DNA of 64,000 nt from Brevundimonas sp. LM2 (GTDB lineage: Bacteria > Pseudomonadota > Alphaproteobacteria > Caulobacterales > Caulobacteraceae): NCBI RefSeq assembly GCF_002002865.1, contig NZ_CP019508.1, positions 2,336,501-2,400,500 on the forward strand, given 5' to 3'. Made by a program: the position numbers and the translations under genes. The first letter of the stretch is position 1; each line of letters begins with the position of its first letter. Below, in pieces: positions 9,061 to 18,410 of this stretch. The notes under the pieces are model-generated. The model was not told the DNA's origin and ran no database searches. It saw only the letters and a program-made list of their open reading frames with translations.

Positions 9061-10056
9061 ATGGCCCCCGCGCCTCTGGTCCTGAGCCTGGGCGAGCCCG
9101 CCGGCATCGGTCCGGAGATCGTCGCCAAGGCCTGGCGTGCGCTTTCGGGCGAGGCGCCGTTCGCGGTCATCGGCGACCTTGGGCTGCTGTCGGCCCAGGG
9201 CGTTCCCGTCGTCGAGATCGGCGCGCCGGGCGATGCGACGGCGGCGTTCGGGCGGGCCCTGCCCGTGCTGCACCACCCCGCCCCGGCTCCCGTCGAGCCC
9301 GGTCACCCGGACCCCCGGAACGCGGCGGTCGTCGCCGACTGGATCGAGCGCGCCGTCGCCCTGGCCCTGTCGGGCGAAGCCTCCGGCGTGGTCACCGCCC
9401 CGATCGCCAAGGCCCCGCTGTACGCCGCCGGATTCCGATTTCCGGGCCATACCGAGTTCATCGCCGAACTGACCGCCGACGCGCCGTTCGCCGGCACGCG
9501 CGGTCCGGTGATGATGCTGACGGCGCGCGACCTGCGCGCCTGTCTGGTCACCATCCACGTCGCCCTGGATCAGGTGCCGCAACTGCTCACCGTCGAGCGG
9601 GTCTGCCGCACCGCGCGGGTGGTGCACGAGGCGATGAAGCGCGACTTCGGCATCGCGGAGCCGCGTCTGGCCCTGGCCGCCCTGAACCCTCATGCCGGCG
9701 AAGGCGGTGCCCTGGGCCTGCAGGAGATCGAGGTGCTGCGCCCGGCCGCGGCCTCGCTGCGGGCTGAGGGCCTCCGGATCACCGATCCCATTCCGGCCGA
9801 TTCAATGTTCCACGACGAGGCGCGCACGACCTATGACGCCGCCATCTGCCTGTATCACGACCAGGCCCTGATCCCGGTCAAGACTCTGGACTTCTGGGCT
9901 GGGGTCAACGCCACCCTGGGCTTGCCGATCGTGCGGACTTCGCCGGACCACGGCACGGGGTTCGACATCGCGGGCAAGGGCATCGCCCGGGCCGACAGTC
10001 TGATCGCCGCCATCCGACTGGCCTCCACCATGGCGGCGGCGCGCGCGGCGGGCTAA
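9061..10056 (+). CDS. pdxA: 4-hydroxythreonine-4-phosphate dehydrogenase
   Basis: A 331-residue cytosolic enzyme that oxidises 4-phosphohydroxy-L-threonine, using NAD(P) and a divalent metal, in the DXP-dependent route to pyridoxal phosphate. Family marks are SLGEPAGIGPEI at the N-terminus, GHTEF (metal His), LNPHAGEGG (metal His) and LYHDQALIPVK near the C-terminus (third metal His, substrate Lys), followed by RTSPDHGTGFDIAG. All expected metal ligands are present and the length is normal. It starts four bases after surA and is followed after nine bases by rsmA. Confidence 0.96.
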   Translation: MAPAPLVLSLGEPAGIGPEIVAKAWRALSGEAPFAVIGDLGLLSAQGVPVVEIGAPGDATAAFGRALPVLHHPAPAPVEPGHPDPRNAAVVADWIERAVALALSGEASGVVTAPIAKAPLYAAGFRFPGHTEFIAELTADAPFAGTRGPVMMLTARDLRACLVTIHVALDQVPQLLTVERVCRTARVVHEAMKRDFGIAEPRLALAALNPHAGEGGALGLQEIEVLRPAAASLRAEGLRITDPIPADSMFHDEARTTYDAAICLYHDQALIPVKTLDFWAGVNATLGLPIVRTSPDHGTGFDIAGKGIARADSLIAAIRLASTMAAARAAG

Positions 10057-10065
10057 GCGGGGCGG

Positions 10066-10875
10066 GTGACCGACCTCCCCCCCCTCCGCGACTCGCTGGA
10101 AGCCCACGGCCTGCTGGCCAAGAAGAGCTTCGGCCAGCATTTCCTGCTGGACCTCAACATCACCCGCAAGATCGTCCGCCTGGCCGGACCGTTCGAGGGC
10201 CGGGCGGTGATCGAGGTCGGGCCGGGCCCCGGCGGCCTGACTCGCGCCCTGCTGGAAAGCGATGCCGGCCCCGTGGTGCTGGTCGAGAAGGATCCGCGCT
10301 TCCTGCCCCTGCTGGCCGAGCTGGACACCGGCGACGGCCGACTGACCGTGATCGAGGCCGACGCCCTGAAGGTCGCCGAGGGCGATCTGGTCACCGGCCC
10401 GGCCCATGTCGTCTCCAACCTGCCCTACAATGTCGGCACGCCGCTGCTGATCAAATGGCTGACCGGGCCGTGGATGCCCCAAGCCCTGACCCTGATGTTC
10501 CAGAAGGAGGTGGCCGAGCGGATCGTGGCCGCGCCGGGTGACGACGCCTATGGCCGTCTGGCCGTGATCGCCCAGGCGGTGGCCGAGGCGCGCATCGTCA
10601 TGCACCTGCCCGCCGCCGCCTTCACGCCGCCGCCCAAGGTGGCCTCGGCCGTGGTCCACCTGATCCCCCGCGCCGACCGGCCCGACCGCGAGATGCTGAA
10701 GCGTCTGGAGCGGGTCACCGCCGCCGCCTTCGGCCAGCGCCGCAAGATGCTGCGCTCCAGCCTGAAACAGCTGGGCGGCGGCACCCTTTGCGAGGCGGCG
10801 GGCATCGACCCCGACGCGCGGGCGGAAACCATCGACATCGTGGGCTTCCTGCGTCTGGCCGGAGCGGTCCAGTGA
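10066..10875 (+). CDS. rsmA: 16S rRNA dimethyladenosine transferase
   Basis: RsmA (KsgA) dimethylates two adjacent adenines in helix 45 of 16S rRNA during late assembly of the small subunit. The 269-residue product has KKSFGQHFLLD at the N-terminus, the SAM-binding loop VIEVGPGPGGLTRAL (about residues 48-62), and the adenine-N6 motif SNLPYNVGTPLL (catalytic NLPY). The start is GTG at 10066. The stop is shared with the GTG of the next gene (GTGA overlap), so translation is probably coupled. Confidence 0.95.
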   Translation: MTDLPPLRDSLEAHGLLAKKSFGQHFLLDLNITRKIVRLAGPFEGRAVIEVGPGPGGLTRALLESDAGPVVLVEKDPRFLPLLAELDTGDGRLTVIEADALKVAEGDLVTGPAHVVSNLPYNVGTPLLIKWLTGPWMPQALTLMFQKEVAERIVAAPGDDAYGRLAVIAQAVAEARIVMHLPAAAFTPPPKVASAVVHLIPRADRPDREMLKRLERVTAAAFGQRRKMLRSSLKQLGGGTLCEAAGIDPDARAETIDIVGFLRLAGAVQ

Positions 10876-12002
10876 CCATCGACCCGTTCCGCGCCATCGC
10901 CATCAGCCGCCTGGCCCACGCCCTGAAGGCGGAGGGCCGCAGCGTGATCCATATGGAATTCGGCCAGCCCTCCACCGGGGCCCCGCCCGCCGCGATCGCG
11001 GAGGCGCACCGGGTGCTGGACCAAGACGCCATGGGCTATTGGGAAAGCGCGCCGCTGAAGGCGCGGATCGTCCAGCTGTATCAGGACCGATACGGGGTCG
11101 CGATCACGCCCGACCGGTTGCTGCTGACCAGCGGAGCCTCGCCTGCCCTGGTACTGGCCCTGTCGTCCACCTTTGCTCCAGGGGACCGGATCGCCATGGC
11201 CCGCCCCGGCTATGTCGCCTATCGCAATACGGTGCGCGCGCTGAACCTGGAGGCGGTCGAGATCGCCTGCGGTCCGGCCGAGCACTATCAGCTGACCGCC
11301 GCCGCCCTGGACGCCCTGGATCCCCCGCCCGCCGGGGTCATCATCGCCAGCCCGGCCAACCCGACCGGGTCGGTGATCGCCGTCTCCGAACTCTCAGAAA
11401 TCGCCGCCGTCTGCCGCCGCAAGCGTATTCGAATGCTCTCCGACGAAATCTACCACGGCCTGTCCTATGTCGGGGCCCAGCCGTCGATGCTCCAGTTCGA
11501 GCCGGACGCCATGGTGATCAACAGCTTCAGCAAATACTGGAGCATGGCCGGGTGGCGACTGGGCTGGCTGCTGGTGCCGGCCGACCATGCCGAGCGGGCC
11601 CGCGCCTTCATCGGCAATCTGTTCCTGACCCCGCCGTCGCTCAGCCAGCACGCCGGTCTGGTGGCGATGGATCAGCATGAGGTGCTGGAGGGTCATATCG
11701 ACACCTATCGCGCCAACCGGTCTCGGATGCTGGAGGCCCTCCCCGCCCTGGGCCTGCGGTCGATCGCGCCGCCGGATGGGGCCTTCTACATCTGGGCCGA
11801 CATCGGCCATCTGACCCAGGACAGCGTCGCCTTCTGCGAGCGGCTGCTGCAGGACACGGGCGTGGCCACGGCCCCGGGCGTGGATTTCGATCCGATCGAC
11901 GGCCACCGCTTCATGCGCTTCAGCTTCGCCGTCTCGACGCCGGAGATCGAGGAGGCCCTGGCCCGGATGATCCCCTGGTTCGCGGCTCGCGCCGCCGACT
12001 GA
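10872..12002 (+). CDS. PLP-dependent class I/II aminotransferase
   Basis: A 376-residue fold-type I aminotransferase. Visible PLP-site residues are Asn163 in PANPTG, Asp191 and Tyr194 in SDEIYHG, Lys221 in NSFSKYWSMAG (Schiff base) and Arg229 in WRLGW. The substrate cannot be set from these motifs; the family includes aspartate, alanine and aromatic aminotransferases. The GTG start at 10872 overlaps the rsmA stop (GTGA); a longer frame starting inside rsmA lacks any family similarity. Its link to the LPS/rRNA operon may be only co-transcription, although pdxA in the same operon makes its cofactor. It converges on fhs. Confidence 0.85.
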   Translation: MTIDPFRAIAISRLAHALKAEGRSVIHMEFGQPSTGAPPAAIAEAHRVLDQDAMGYWESAPLKARIVQLYQDRYGVAITPDRLLLTSGASPALVLALSSTFAPGDRIAMARPGYVAYRNTVRALNLEAVEIACGPAEHYQLTAAALDALDPPPAGVIIASPANPTGSVIAVSELSEIAAVCRRKRIRMLSDEIYHGLSYVGAQPSMLQFEPDAMVINSFSKYWSMAGWRLGWLLVPADHAERARAFIGNLFLTPPSLSQHAGLVAMDQHEVLEGHIDTYRANRSRMLEALPALGLRSIAPPDGAFYIWADIGHLTQDSVAFCERLLQDTGVATAPGVDFDPIDGHRFMRFSFAVSTPEIEEALARMIPWFAARAAD

Positions 12003-12005
12003 GGC

Positions 12006-13682
12006 TCAGTCCAGACCGGTGATCCGGCCATTCGGGCCCAGGCCGATCCGCTCGGCCGACGGCACGCGCGGCAGGCCCGGCATGGTGTTGACCGCCCCGC
12101 ACAGGGCGACGACGAAGCCCGCCCCGGCCGACAGCCGCACCGAATCGACCGGCAGGACGAAGCCCTGCGGCGCGCCGGACAGCCGCTCGTCGGCGGTGAA
12201 GGAATAGGGCGTCTTGGCCATGCAGACCGGCAGATGGCCGCGGCCCTCGGCCTCGAACCGGGCGAGATCCTTGCGCGCCGCCGCCGAGAACGACACGTCC
12301 GAGGCCCGGTACAGGGTCTGGGCCACGGTGCGGATCTTCTGCTCCAGCGGCAGGTCGGCGGCATAGGTCAGTTTGAGCGCGCGACCCGGATCGGCATTGG
12401 CCTCGGCCAGGGCCGCGACCGCATGCGCCAGCCCCTCCGCGCCTGCGCCGCCCTCGGCCCAGTGGGTGCAGACATGGGCCTCCACACCGTGCGCCGCGCA
12501 CAGGTCGACGACCGCTACCTGTTCCTCGGCCGTGTCGCCGTGGAAGGCGTTGATGGCCACGACCACCGGCAGGCCGAAGCCGTGCAGGTTCTGGATATGG
12601 CGCTTCAGATTGACGAACCCGGCCCGGACGGCCGCCACGTCCTCGGCGCCCAGCGCGTCCTTGTGCACCCCGCCCTGCAGCTTCAGCGCCCGCACCGTCG
12701 CCACGATCACGGCCGCCGAGGGGGCCAGTCCGCTGGACCGGCATTTGATGTTGAGGAATTTCTCCGCCCCGAGATCGGCCCCGAACCCGGCCTCCGTCAC
12801 CGCGAACTCCCCCAGGGCCAGGGCCGCGCGGGTGGCGGTCACCGAGTTGCAGCCGTGGGCGATATTGGCGAACGGGCCGCCGTGGACCAGAGTCGGCGTG
12901 CCTTCCAGCGTCTGCACCAGATTGGGCAGGACGGCCTCGCTGAGCAGGGCCGCCATGGCCCCGGCCGCGCCGATGTCTCCCGCCGTCACCGCCCCGCCCT
13001 CGCGGGTGCGCCCGACCACGATCCGGGACAGGCGCACGGCCAGATCCTCGGGCCCCTCGGCCAGGCACAGCACCGCCATGACCTCGCTGGCCACGGTGAT
13101 GTCGAACCCGGTCTCGCGCACCGCGCCGTTGATGCCGCCCAGGCCCACGGCGACCTGGCGCAGGGCCCGGTCGTTCATGTCCACGACCCGCCGCCAGGTC
13201 ACCCGTCGCGCGTCCAGACCGCGATCGTTGCCCCAGTAGATGGCGTTGTCGACCATGGCGGCCAGCAGGTTGTGCGCCGCGCCGATGGCGTGGAAGTCGC
13301 CGGTGAAATGCAGGTTGATCCGGTCCATCGGCGCGACCTGAGCATAGCCCCCGCCCGTCGCCCCGCCCTTGCGACCGAACACCGGTCCCAGCGAGGGTTC
13401 GCGCAGGGCGATCACCGCCTTGCGCCCGATCCGGTTCAGGGCGTCGCCCAGGCCGATGGTCGTGGTGGTCTTGCCCTCGCCCGCCGCCGTCGGATTGATC
13501 GCCGTGACCAGGATCAGCCGCCCGGCCGGACGATCCGCCAACCGGCCCAGACCCTCGCGCGACAGCTTGGCGATGTGCCGGCCATAGGGCTCCAGGTCGT
13601 CAGGCCCGATGCCGACCCTGGCGGCGATCTGCTGGATCGGCTCCAGCGTCGCGGCCTGCGAGATCTCGATGTCGCTCGGCAT
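12006..13682 (-). CDS. fhs: Formate-tetrahydrofolate ligase
   Basis: FTHFS (558 residues) makes 10-formyltetrahydrofolate from formate, ATP and tetrahydrofolate, feeding one-carbon pools. The ATP-binding motif [17 protein letters not shown] lies near residue 60, followed by [20 protein letters not shown] and HFTGDFHAI, both strongly conserved. [10 protein letters not shown] and the C-terminal [13 protein letters not shown] complete the pattern. It starts three bases downstream of the gmk end on the same strand and may be the last gene of the fab-mltG-yicC-gmk series. Many Caulobacterales rely on FolD for one-carbon flux, so its presence may reflect use of formate or glycine. Confidence 0.95.
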   Translation of the reverse strand: MPSDIEISQAATLEPIQQIAARVGIGPDDLEPYGRHIAKLSREGLGRLADRPAGRLILVTAINPTAAGEGKTTTTIGLGDALNRIGRKAVIALREPSLGPVFGRKGGATGGGYAQVAPMDRINLHFTGDFHAIGAAHNLLAAMVDNAIYWGNDRGLDARRVTWRRVVDMNDRALRQVAVGLGGINGAVRETGFDITVASEVMAVLCLAEGPEDLAVRLSRIVVGRTREGGAVTAGDIGAAGAMAALLSEAVLPNLVQTLEGTPTLVHGGPFANIAHGCNSVTATRAALALGEFAVTEAGFGADLGAEKFLNIKCRSSGLAPSAAVIVATVRALKLQGGVHKDALGAEDVAAVRAGFVNLKRHIQNLHGFGLPVVVAINAFHGDTAEEQVAVVDLCAAHGVEAHVCTHWAEGGAGAEGLAHAVAALAEANADPGRALKLTYAADLPLEQKIRTVAQTLYRASDVSFSAAARKDLARFEAEGRGHLPVCMAKTPYSFTADERLSGAPQGFVLPVDSVRLSAGAGFVVALCGAVNTMPGLPRVPSAERIGLGPNGRITGLD

Positions 13683-13685
13683 GGC

Positions 13686-14327
13686 TCAGACGGCCTCCGA
13701 CAGCAGACCCGTCCGATAGGCGTCGACCCAGGTGTTGCGGAACCGGCGGCTGCGCTCGGCGTGGTAGATGTGGGCCAGCTCGGAATAGGACCGGTCGAAA
13801 TCGTCGTTGACGAAGACATAGTCGAACTCGCCGCAGTGCTCGATCTCGCCCTTGGCGTTCCGGATGCGCCGCTCGATCACGTCGTCGGCGTCCTGCGACC
13901 GGGTCACCAGACGGCGGCGCAGTTCCTCCAGGCTGGGCGGCAGGATGAAGACCCGGACGGCGTCGCCCGGGCATTTCTCAGCGATCTGACGCGCGCCCTG
14001 CCAGTCGATGTCGAACAGCACGTCGCGTCCCTCGGACAGGGCCTTGTCGACCGGCGCGCGGGGACTGCCATAGCGGTTGCCGTGGACGTCGGCCCATTCC
14101 AGGAAGGCGTCGGCGTCTATGCCCTGCTGGAATTCCTCCGGCGAGACGAAATGGTAGTCCCGGTCCGCCACCTCGCCCGGCCGGATCCCCCGCGTCGTCA
14201 TGGAGACCGAAAGCTCCAGCCCGGCATGGTCGGCCATCAGCCGCCGGCAGAGGCTGGTCTTGCCGGCCCCGGACGGGCTGGCCACGATCAGCAGGACGCC
14301 CCGACGCGGGGTGCGGTCATTCGACAT
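13686..14327 (-). CDS. gmk: Guanylate kinase
   Basis: Guanylate kinase (213 residues) phosphorylates GMP and dGMP with ATP. The P-loop SPSGAGKTS (17-25) is followed by the GMP-binding segment SMTTRGIRPGEVADRDYHFV and by FDIDWQGARQI. The length is normal, with a short C-terminal tail. The start lies 11 bases inside the end of yicC, a coupling that matches the widely conserved yicC-gmk pair. Confidence 0.95.
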   Translation of the reverse strand: MSNDRTPRRGVLLIVASPSGAGKTSLCRRLMADHAGLELSVSMTTRGIRPGEVADRDYHFVSPEEFQQGIDADAFLEWADVHGNRYGSPRAPVDKALSEGRDVLFDIDWQGARQIAEKCPGDAVRVFILPPSLEELRRRLVTRSQDADDVIERRIRNAKGEIEHCGEFDYVFVNDDFDRSYSELAHIYHAERSRRFRNTWVDAYRTGLLSEAV

Positions 14328-15216
14328 TCTGTACCTGTTCTCGAAGCTGTTCGATCACCGCCTTCAGGTCGAGACCCGTGGTGGTGAGGGCGGTCGTCGC
14401 GGATTTTGAGCAGAGGGTGTTCGCCTCGCGCATGAACTCCTGCATCAGGAAGTCCAGCTTGCGACCGGCGGGGGGCTGGTCCAGCAGGGTGCGGGCGGAG
14501 GCGACGTGGGCCGTCAGCCGATCCAGCTCCTCCCGCACATCGGCCTTGGTCGCCAGGGCGGCGGCCTCCAGCACGATACGGTCGGCCAGGCCCGGCGCGC
14601 CAGTCTCGGTAAGGGTGGGGGCCAGCTCGGCCATGCGGCGGGCGAAACGGTCGCGCACGGCCTCGGTCTGGGCAACGGCCTCGGTTTCGGCCGATGCGAT
14701 CAGCGTCTCGATGCGGTGGACGAAGTCGGCGATGACCGGCCGCAGCTGCGCCCCTTCCCGCTCACGGGACAGTTTGAGCGCGTCGAGCGCCTGCTCGATG
14801 GTGCCCGCCATGGCGACCTCGACGGCGGCCCGGGCCTCGGCGTCATCGACCGCCTCATCGCTCTCGATCACCCCCTTCAGGCCCAGCAGGCCATCGGCGG
14901 ACGGCGGAGTTGCCCCCTCTTCCGCCAGCTGATTGGCCAGCGCCAGATAGCGGGCCAGCACAGCCTCATTGACCTTCAGGGTGGCGACGTCGCCCTCGGC
15001 GCGGCGGGCGTTGACCCCCAGCGTGACCTGACCCCGGCTCAGGCGCGCCTGGGTCGCGGCCTTGGCCAGCCGCTCGAGATTGTCGAACCCGTTCGGTCCG
15101 CGAAAACGGACTTCCAGATTGCGTCCGTTGACCGATCGCGCCTCGACCGACCAGGTCCAGCCGTCCAGCGCGCCGTCGGCCCGGCCGAAGCCGGTCATCC
15201 CCGACAGCCCGCTCAT
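14317..15216 (-). CDS. yicC: YicC-family endoribonuclease
   Basis: A 299-residue YicC/YloC-type protein. It opens with SGMTGFGRADG, has VEARSVNGRNLEVRFR (about residues 25-40), and ends with the DUF1732-type C-terminal region containing LDFLMQEFMREANTLCSK, all family hallmarks. E. coli YicC has endoribonuclease activity linked to small-RNA turnover; the same role here is inferred. It overlaps mltG by four bases and gmk by 11 and is therefore in one operon with them. Confidence 0.9.
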   Translation of the reverse strand: MSGLSGMTGFGRADGALDGWTWSVEARSVNGRNLEVRFRGPNGFDNLERLAKAATQARLSRGQVTLGVNARRAEGDVATLKVNEAVLARYLALANQLAEEGATPPSADGLLGLKGVIESDEAVDDAEARAAVEVAMAGTIEQALDALKLSREREGAQLRPVIADFVHRIETLIASAETEAVAQTEAVRDRFARRMAELAPTLTETGAPGLADRIVLEAAALATKADVREELDRLTAHVASARTLLDQPPAGRKLDFLMQEFMREANTLCSKSATTALTTTGLDLKAVIEQLREQVQNVE

Positions 15217-16409
15217 GTGGCATCGGCCGGGGCCGCGGCGGCGGTGGGGGCCGACGGCGGCGAAGCCGTCGGACGCGAGGGGGTCAGGGTGCCCGGGGCC
15301 TGCATGGTGATGACGGCCTCGCCGGTGACCGGCGGCGGCGTGACCGGTGCCGTGCCGGGCGGGAGGGTCTCGGCCGGGGGCGGCCCGGGCTGGCCGGCCT
15401 CGATCGCACGCCAGCGCGCCACATTGGCCAGATGCTGGTCATAGGTTTCGGCGAAGACGTGGCCGCCTGTGCCGTCGGCGACGAAGAACAGGTCCTGCGA
15501 CCGCGGCGGGTTCAGCACGGCGGCCAGGGCCTGCCGGCCCGGATTGGCGATCGGCGTCGGCGGCAGGCCGTCGATCAGATAGGTGTTGTAGCCGGTGTCG
15601 CGTTCCAGCTCGGACCGGCGGATGCCCCGCCCCAGGGGCCGGCCCTTGGTGATGCCGTAGATGATGGTCGGGTCGCTCTCCAGCCGCATCCCGACGCGGA
15701 TCCGGTTCGAGAAGACGGCGGCGACGCGCGGCCGTTCGGCTCCGATGCCGGTCTCCTTCTCGACGATGGACGCCAGGATCAGGGCCTCCTCCGGCGTCCG
15801 CACCACCGTCGTCGGGCCGCGCTGGGCCCAGAGTTTAGCCAGGTTCTCGGACGCGGCCCGCTGCATCCGCGCGATCACCGCCGCCCGCGTCTCGCCCCGC
15901 GCGACCTCATAGGTCTCGGGCCACAAGGTCCCTTCGTCGGGGACCTCCGCGATCGTGCCGGTCAGGACCGGCTCGGCGTTCAGGATGTCCACGGCCTGGG
16001 CCGAGGACCAGCCCTCGGGAATGGTGACGAAATGCCGGACCACGCGGCCGTCGGTCAGCAGTGCCAGAACGGTCTTCAGCGAGGCCCGGGTCGGGACCTG
16101 GTATTCGCCCGCGCGCAGCCGCCGGTCCGCGCCGGTCAGGGTCGCCGCCGCCCTGAACATATCGACCGATCGGATCACGCCGGCGCTCTTCAGGGTCGCC
16201 GCGATGGCCGAGACTCCCGAGCCCGACGGCAGGGTGACGACGGTCGAGTCTCCGCTTCGCGCCGACGGTCCCGGCGCGTAATACACGCTCCAGGCCCAGG
16301 CCAGGCCGGCGATCAGAAACAGGCTGACGGTGGCCGAGGCGGCCAGCGCCGCCGTGACCAACCCCGACTTCCTGGTGCCTGGTACCCGTGCCCCCCGGCG
16401 GAACTGCAT
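15213..16409 (-). CDS. mltG: Endolytic murein transglycosylase
   Basis: MltG cleaves newly made glycan strands at the inner membrane and helps terminate peptidoglycan elongation. The 398-residue protein has one N-terminal membrane helix (about 17-42), a LysM-like region and the YceG catalytic domain. Glu217 in ASIVEKETG corresponds to the catalytic Glu of the family, and SDPTIIYG follows. Residues after about 330 form a low-complexity Pro/Ala/Thr tail absent from the core family, of unknown use. It starts one base before the fabF stop region, as in many bacteria where pabC or fabF precedes mltG. Confidence 0.93.
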   Translation of the reverse strand: MQFRRGARVPGTRKSGLVTAALAASATVSLFLIAGLAWAWSVYYAPGPSARSGDSTVVTLPSGSGVSAIAATLKSAGVIRSVDMFRAAATLTGADRRLRAGEYQVPTRASLKTVLALLTDGRVVRHFVTIPEGWSSAQAVDILNAEPVLTGTIAEVPDEGTLWPETYEVARGETRAAVIARMQRAASENLAKLWAQRGPTTVVRTPEEALILASIVEKETGIGAERPRVAAVFSNRIRVGMRLESDPTIIYGITKGRPLGRGIRRSELERDTGYNTYLIDGLPPTPIANPGRQALAAVLNPPRSQDLFFVADGTGGHVFAETYDQHLANVARWRAIEAGQPGPPPAETLPPGTAPVTPPPVTGEAVITMQAPGTLTPSRPTASPPSAPTAAAAPADAT

Positions 16410-16410
16410 C

Positions 16411-17691
16411 TCAGGCGACCTTGCGGAAGATCACGGAGGCGTTGGTGCCGCCGAAGCCAAAGCTGTTGGACATGACCACGTCGATCTCCATCGGTTTGCC
16501 CTTGTGTGGCACGAGGTCGATGGCGGTTTCGTGTTCCGGGTCGTCGAGGTTGATGGTCGGCGGGGCGATCTGGTCGCGGATGGCCAGGATGCTGAACACG
16601 GCCTCGATGGCCCCGGCCGCTCCCAGCAGGTGGCCCGTCATCGATTTGGTCGAGGACATGGCCAGGTTCTTGGCGTGGTCGCCCACCAGCCGCTCGACGG
16701 CCCGCAGCTCGATCCAGTCGGCCATCGTGGAGGTGCCGTGGGCGTTGACGTAGTCGATGTCGGTGACGGCGATCCCCGCCCGCTTCACCGCCGCCTTCAT
16801 GGCGCGATAGGCCCCGTCGCCGTCCTCGGACGGGGCGGTGATGTGGAAGGCGTCGCCGCTCATGCCGTAGCCGATGACCTCGGCATAGATCCTGGCCCCG
16901 CGCGCCTTGGCGTGTTCGTACTCTTCCAGCACCAGGACGCCCGCGCCCTCGCCCATGATGAAGCCGGCATGGCCCCGGTCGTAGGGTCGCGAGGCCTTTT
17001 CGGGCGTTTCGTTGTAGGCGGTGCACAGCGCCTTGCAGGCCAGGAAGCCGGCGATGCCCAGGGGGACGATGGTGCTCTCGGCCCCGCCCGCCACCATCAC
17101 GTCGGCGTCGTCGAAGGCGATCATCCGGGCCGCGTCGCCGATGGCGTGGACGCCCGAGGCGCAGGCCGTGACCACCGCGTGGTTCGGGCCCTTCAGCTGG
17201 TGCCGGATCGAGATCTGGCCGCTGGCCAGGTTGATCAGGGCGGAGGGAATGAAGAAGGGGCTGATCCGGCGAGGACCGGACTCATTCAGGATCGTGGAAG
17301 CCTCTGAGATCGGGCCCAGGCCGCCGATCCCGGCGCCCATGATGACGCCGGTGCGTTCCTTGTCCTCGTCGCTCTGGGGGTGCCAGTCGGCATCGTTCAG
17401 GGCCTCGTCCGCGGCGGCGATGCCGAACAGGATGAAGTCGTCGACGCGCTTGCGTTCCTTGGGCGACATGATCACGTCGGGATCGAAGCTGCCGGGCACA
17501 TCGGGCCCGCCGCCGCCGCGACCGTCGACGCTCGGCACCTCGCCGGCGATGGTGCAGCCGAAGCCTTCGGTGTCGAAGGCGGTGATCGGACGGATGCCCG
17601 ACCGGCCCTCGACGATGCCTTTCCAGCTGTGCTCGACGCCGGTGCCCAGAGGGGTGACGAGGCCGAGACCGGTGACGACGACACGGCGCAT
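16411..17691 (-). CDS. fabF: Beta-ketoacyl-ACP synthase II
   Basis: FabF (426 residues) condenses malonyl-ACP with growing acyl-ACP in fatty acid elongation. The Cys-His-His triad is visible: Cys177 in VTACASG, His318 in NAHGTST and His354 in TGHLLGAAGA. A glycine-rich insertion near residues 57-66 is slightly unusual. The gene follows acpP across a 105-base gap that contains a strong hairpin, so it may receive only part of the acpP transcript or have its own promoter. Confidence 0.96.
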   Translation of the reverse strand: MRRVVVTGLGLVTPLGTGVEHSWKGIVEGRSGIRPITAFDTEGFGCTIAGEVPSVDGRGGGGPDVPGSFDPDVIMSPKERKRVDDFILFGIAAADEALNDADWHPQSDEDKERTGVIMGAGIGGLGPISEASTILNESGPRRISPFFIPSALINLASGQISIRHQLKGPNHAVVTACASGVHAIGDAARMIAFDDADVMVAGGAESTIVPLGIAGFLACKALCTAYNETPEKASRPYDRGHAGFIMGEGAGVLVLEEYEHAKARGARIYAEVIGYGMSGDAFHITAPSEDGDGAYRAMKAAVKRAGIAVTDIDYVNAHGTSTMADWIELRAVERLVGDHAKNLAMSSTKSMTGHLLGAAGAIEAVFSILAIRDQIAPPTINLDDPEHETAIDLVPHKGKPMEIDVVMSNSFGFGGTNASVIFRKVA

Positions 17692-17732
17692 GCTTTCCCC
17701 CGCTCCAGCAGATTCCTGATTCAGAAACAGTA

Positions 17733-17773
17733 ATGGCCGCCGGGCCTCTCCGCTAGGAGGGCCGGGCGGCCAT
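17733..17773 (-). terminator. Hairpin between acpP and fabF
   Basis: On the minus strand ATGGCCGCC and GGCGGCCAT form the outer nine pairs (17733-17741 with 17765-17773), and inner GGCCC/GGGCC-type segments extend the stem. A T-rich stretch follows on the minus strand toward fabF. It could end most acpP transcripts, which would give high acpP and lower fabF expression, or protect the acpP 3' end. Confidence 0.6.
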
Positions 17774-17796
17774 GACTGCCGTTCGACGTAAGGCGG

Positions 17797-18036
17797 TTAG
17801 GCCGCGGTCTTCTCGTCGATGAACTTGACCGCGTCGCCGACGGTCTGGATGTGCTCGGCGGCGTCATCCGGGATCTCGATGTCGAACTCTTCCTCGAAGG
17901 CCATGACCAGTTCGACGTTGTCGAGCGAATCAGCGCCCAGGTCGTCGATGAAGCTGGCCTTTTCGGTGACCTTGTCCGGATCGGCGTCCAGGTGGTCGAT
18001 GACGATCTTGCGGACGCGTTCCAGGGTATCGGACAT
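17797..18036 (-). CDS. acpP: Acyl carrier protein
   Basis: A 79-residue acidic carrier protein. Ser37 in [10 protein letters not shown] is the 4'-phosphopantetheine attachment site, and the flanking helices match bacterial AcpP closely. It carries acyl chains between FabD, FabG and FabF, all encoded within 3 kb. It is separated from the 65-residue membrane gene upstream by 160 bases, which probably hold its own promoter, and from fabF downstream by a hairpin. Confidence 0.97.
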   Translation of the reverse strand: MSDTLERVRKIVIDHLDADPDKVTEKASFIDDLGADSLDNVELVMAFEEEFDIEIPDDAAEHIQTVGDAVKFIDEKTAA

Positions 18037-18196
18037 GGGTGTCTCTGCCTTCTAGGGCCGCCCGGGGCGGCGTTGTAATCTTGGTCTGCCGTCTCACGAC
18101 GGCCCCGATTGCGCAAGAGGCAACGCCTCGTTGTACCAACCGGTTGCCGTGCCTTTAGCACAGCCTCGGACGGAGGAAATAGGGCGTAACGGGACG

Positions 18197-18394
18197 TTAT
18201 CGCCGGCGACGATTGACCCACCACAGCAGCGCGCCGCCGGCCACCGCCATCGGGGCCCCGTAGATCGCCCAGATGATCTGGCCGGTCATGAAGCTGCCCG
18301 GCAGGATGTTGAGCCCCTGCAGCACCCAGATGACGCCGATCAGCAGCAGCGGGCCCGACAGGACGGTGGCGAGGTAGCGGAGGGCGATCATCAT
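18197..18394 (-). CDS. Small two-helix membrane protein, function unknown
   Basis: A 65-residue protein with two hydrophobic stretches (about 5-27 and 36-58) and a basic C-terminus (NRRRR), suggesting a hairpin in the inner membrane with both ends cytoplasmic. I do not recognise a named domain. It lies 16 bases after the fabG end region on the same strand, so it is probably co-transcribed with fabD-fabG. Similar small proteins of this GPMAVAGGALLWW type occur in Caulobacterales, but I know no function. Confidence 0.65.
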   Translation of the reverse strand: MMIALRYLATVLSGPLLLIGVIWVLQGLNILPGSFMTGQIIWAIYGAPMAVAGGALLWWVNRRRR

Positions 18395-18410
18395 GGCGTT
18401 CCCCGGGCGA

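Noticed and set aside
12234..14387. A 717-codon plus-strand frame opposite fhs and gmk
   Set aside because: It is a shadow of fhs and gmk; no start signal or domain.
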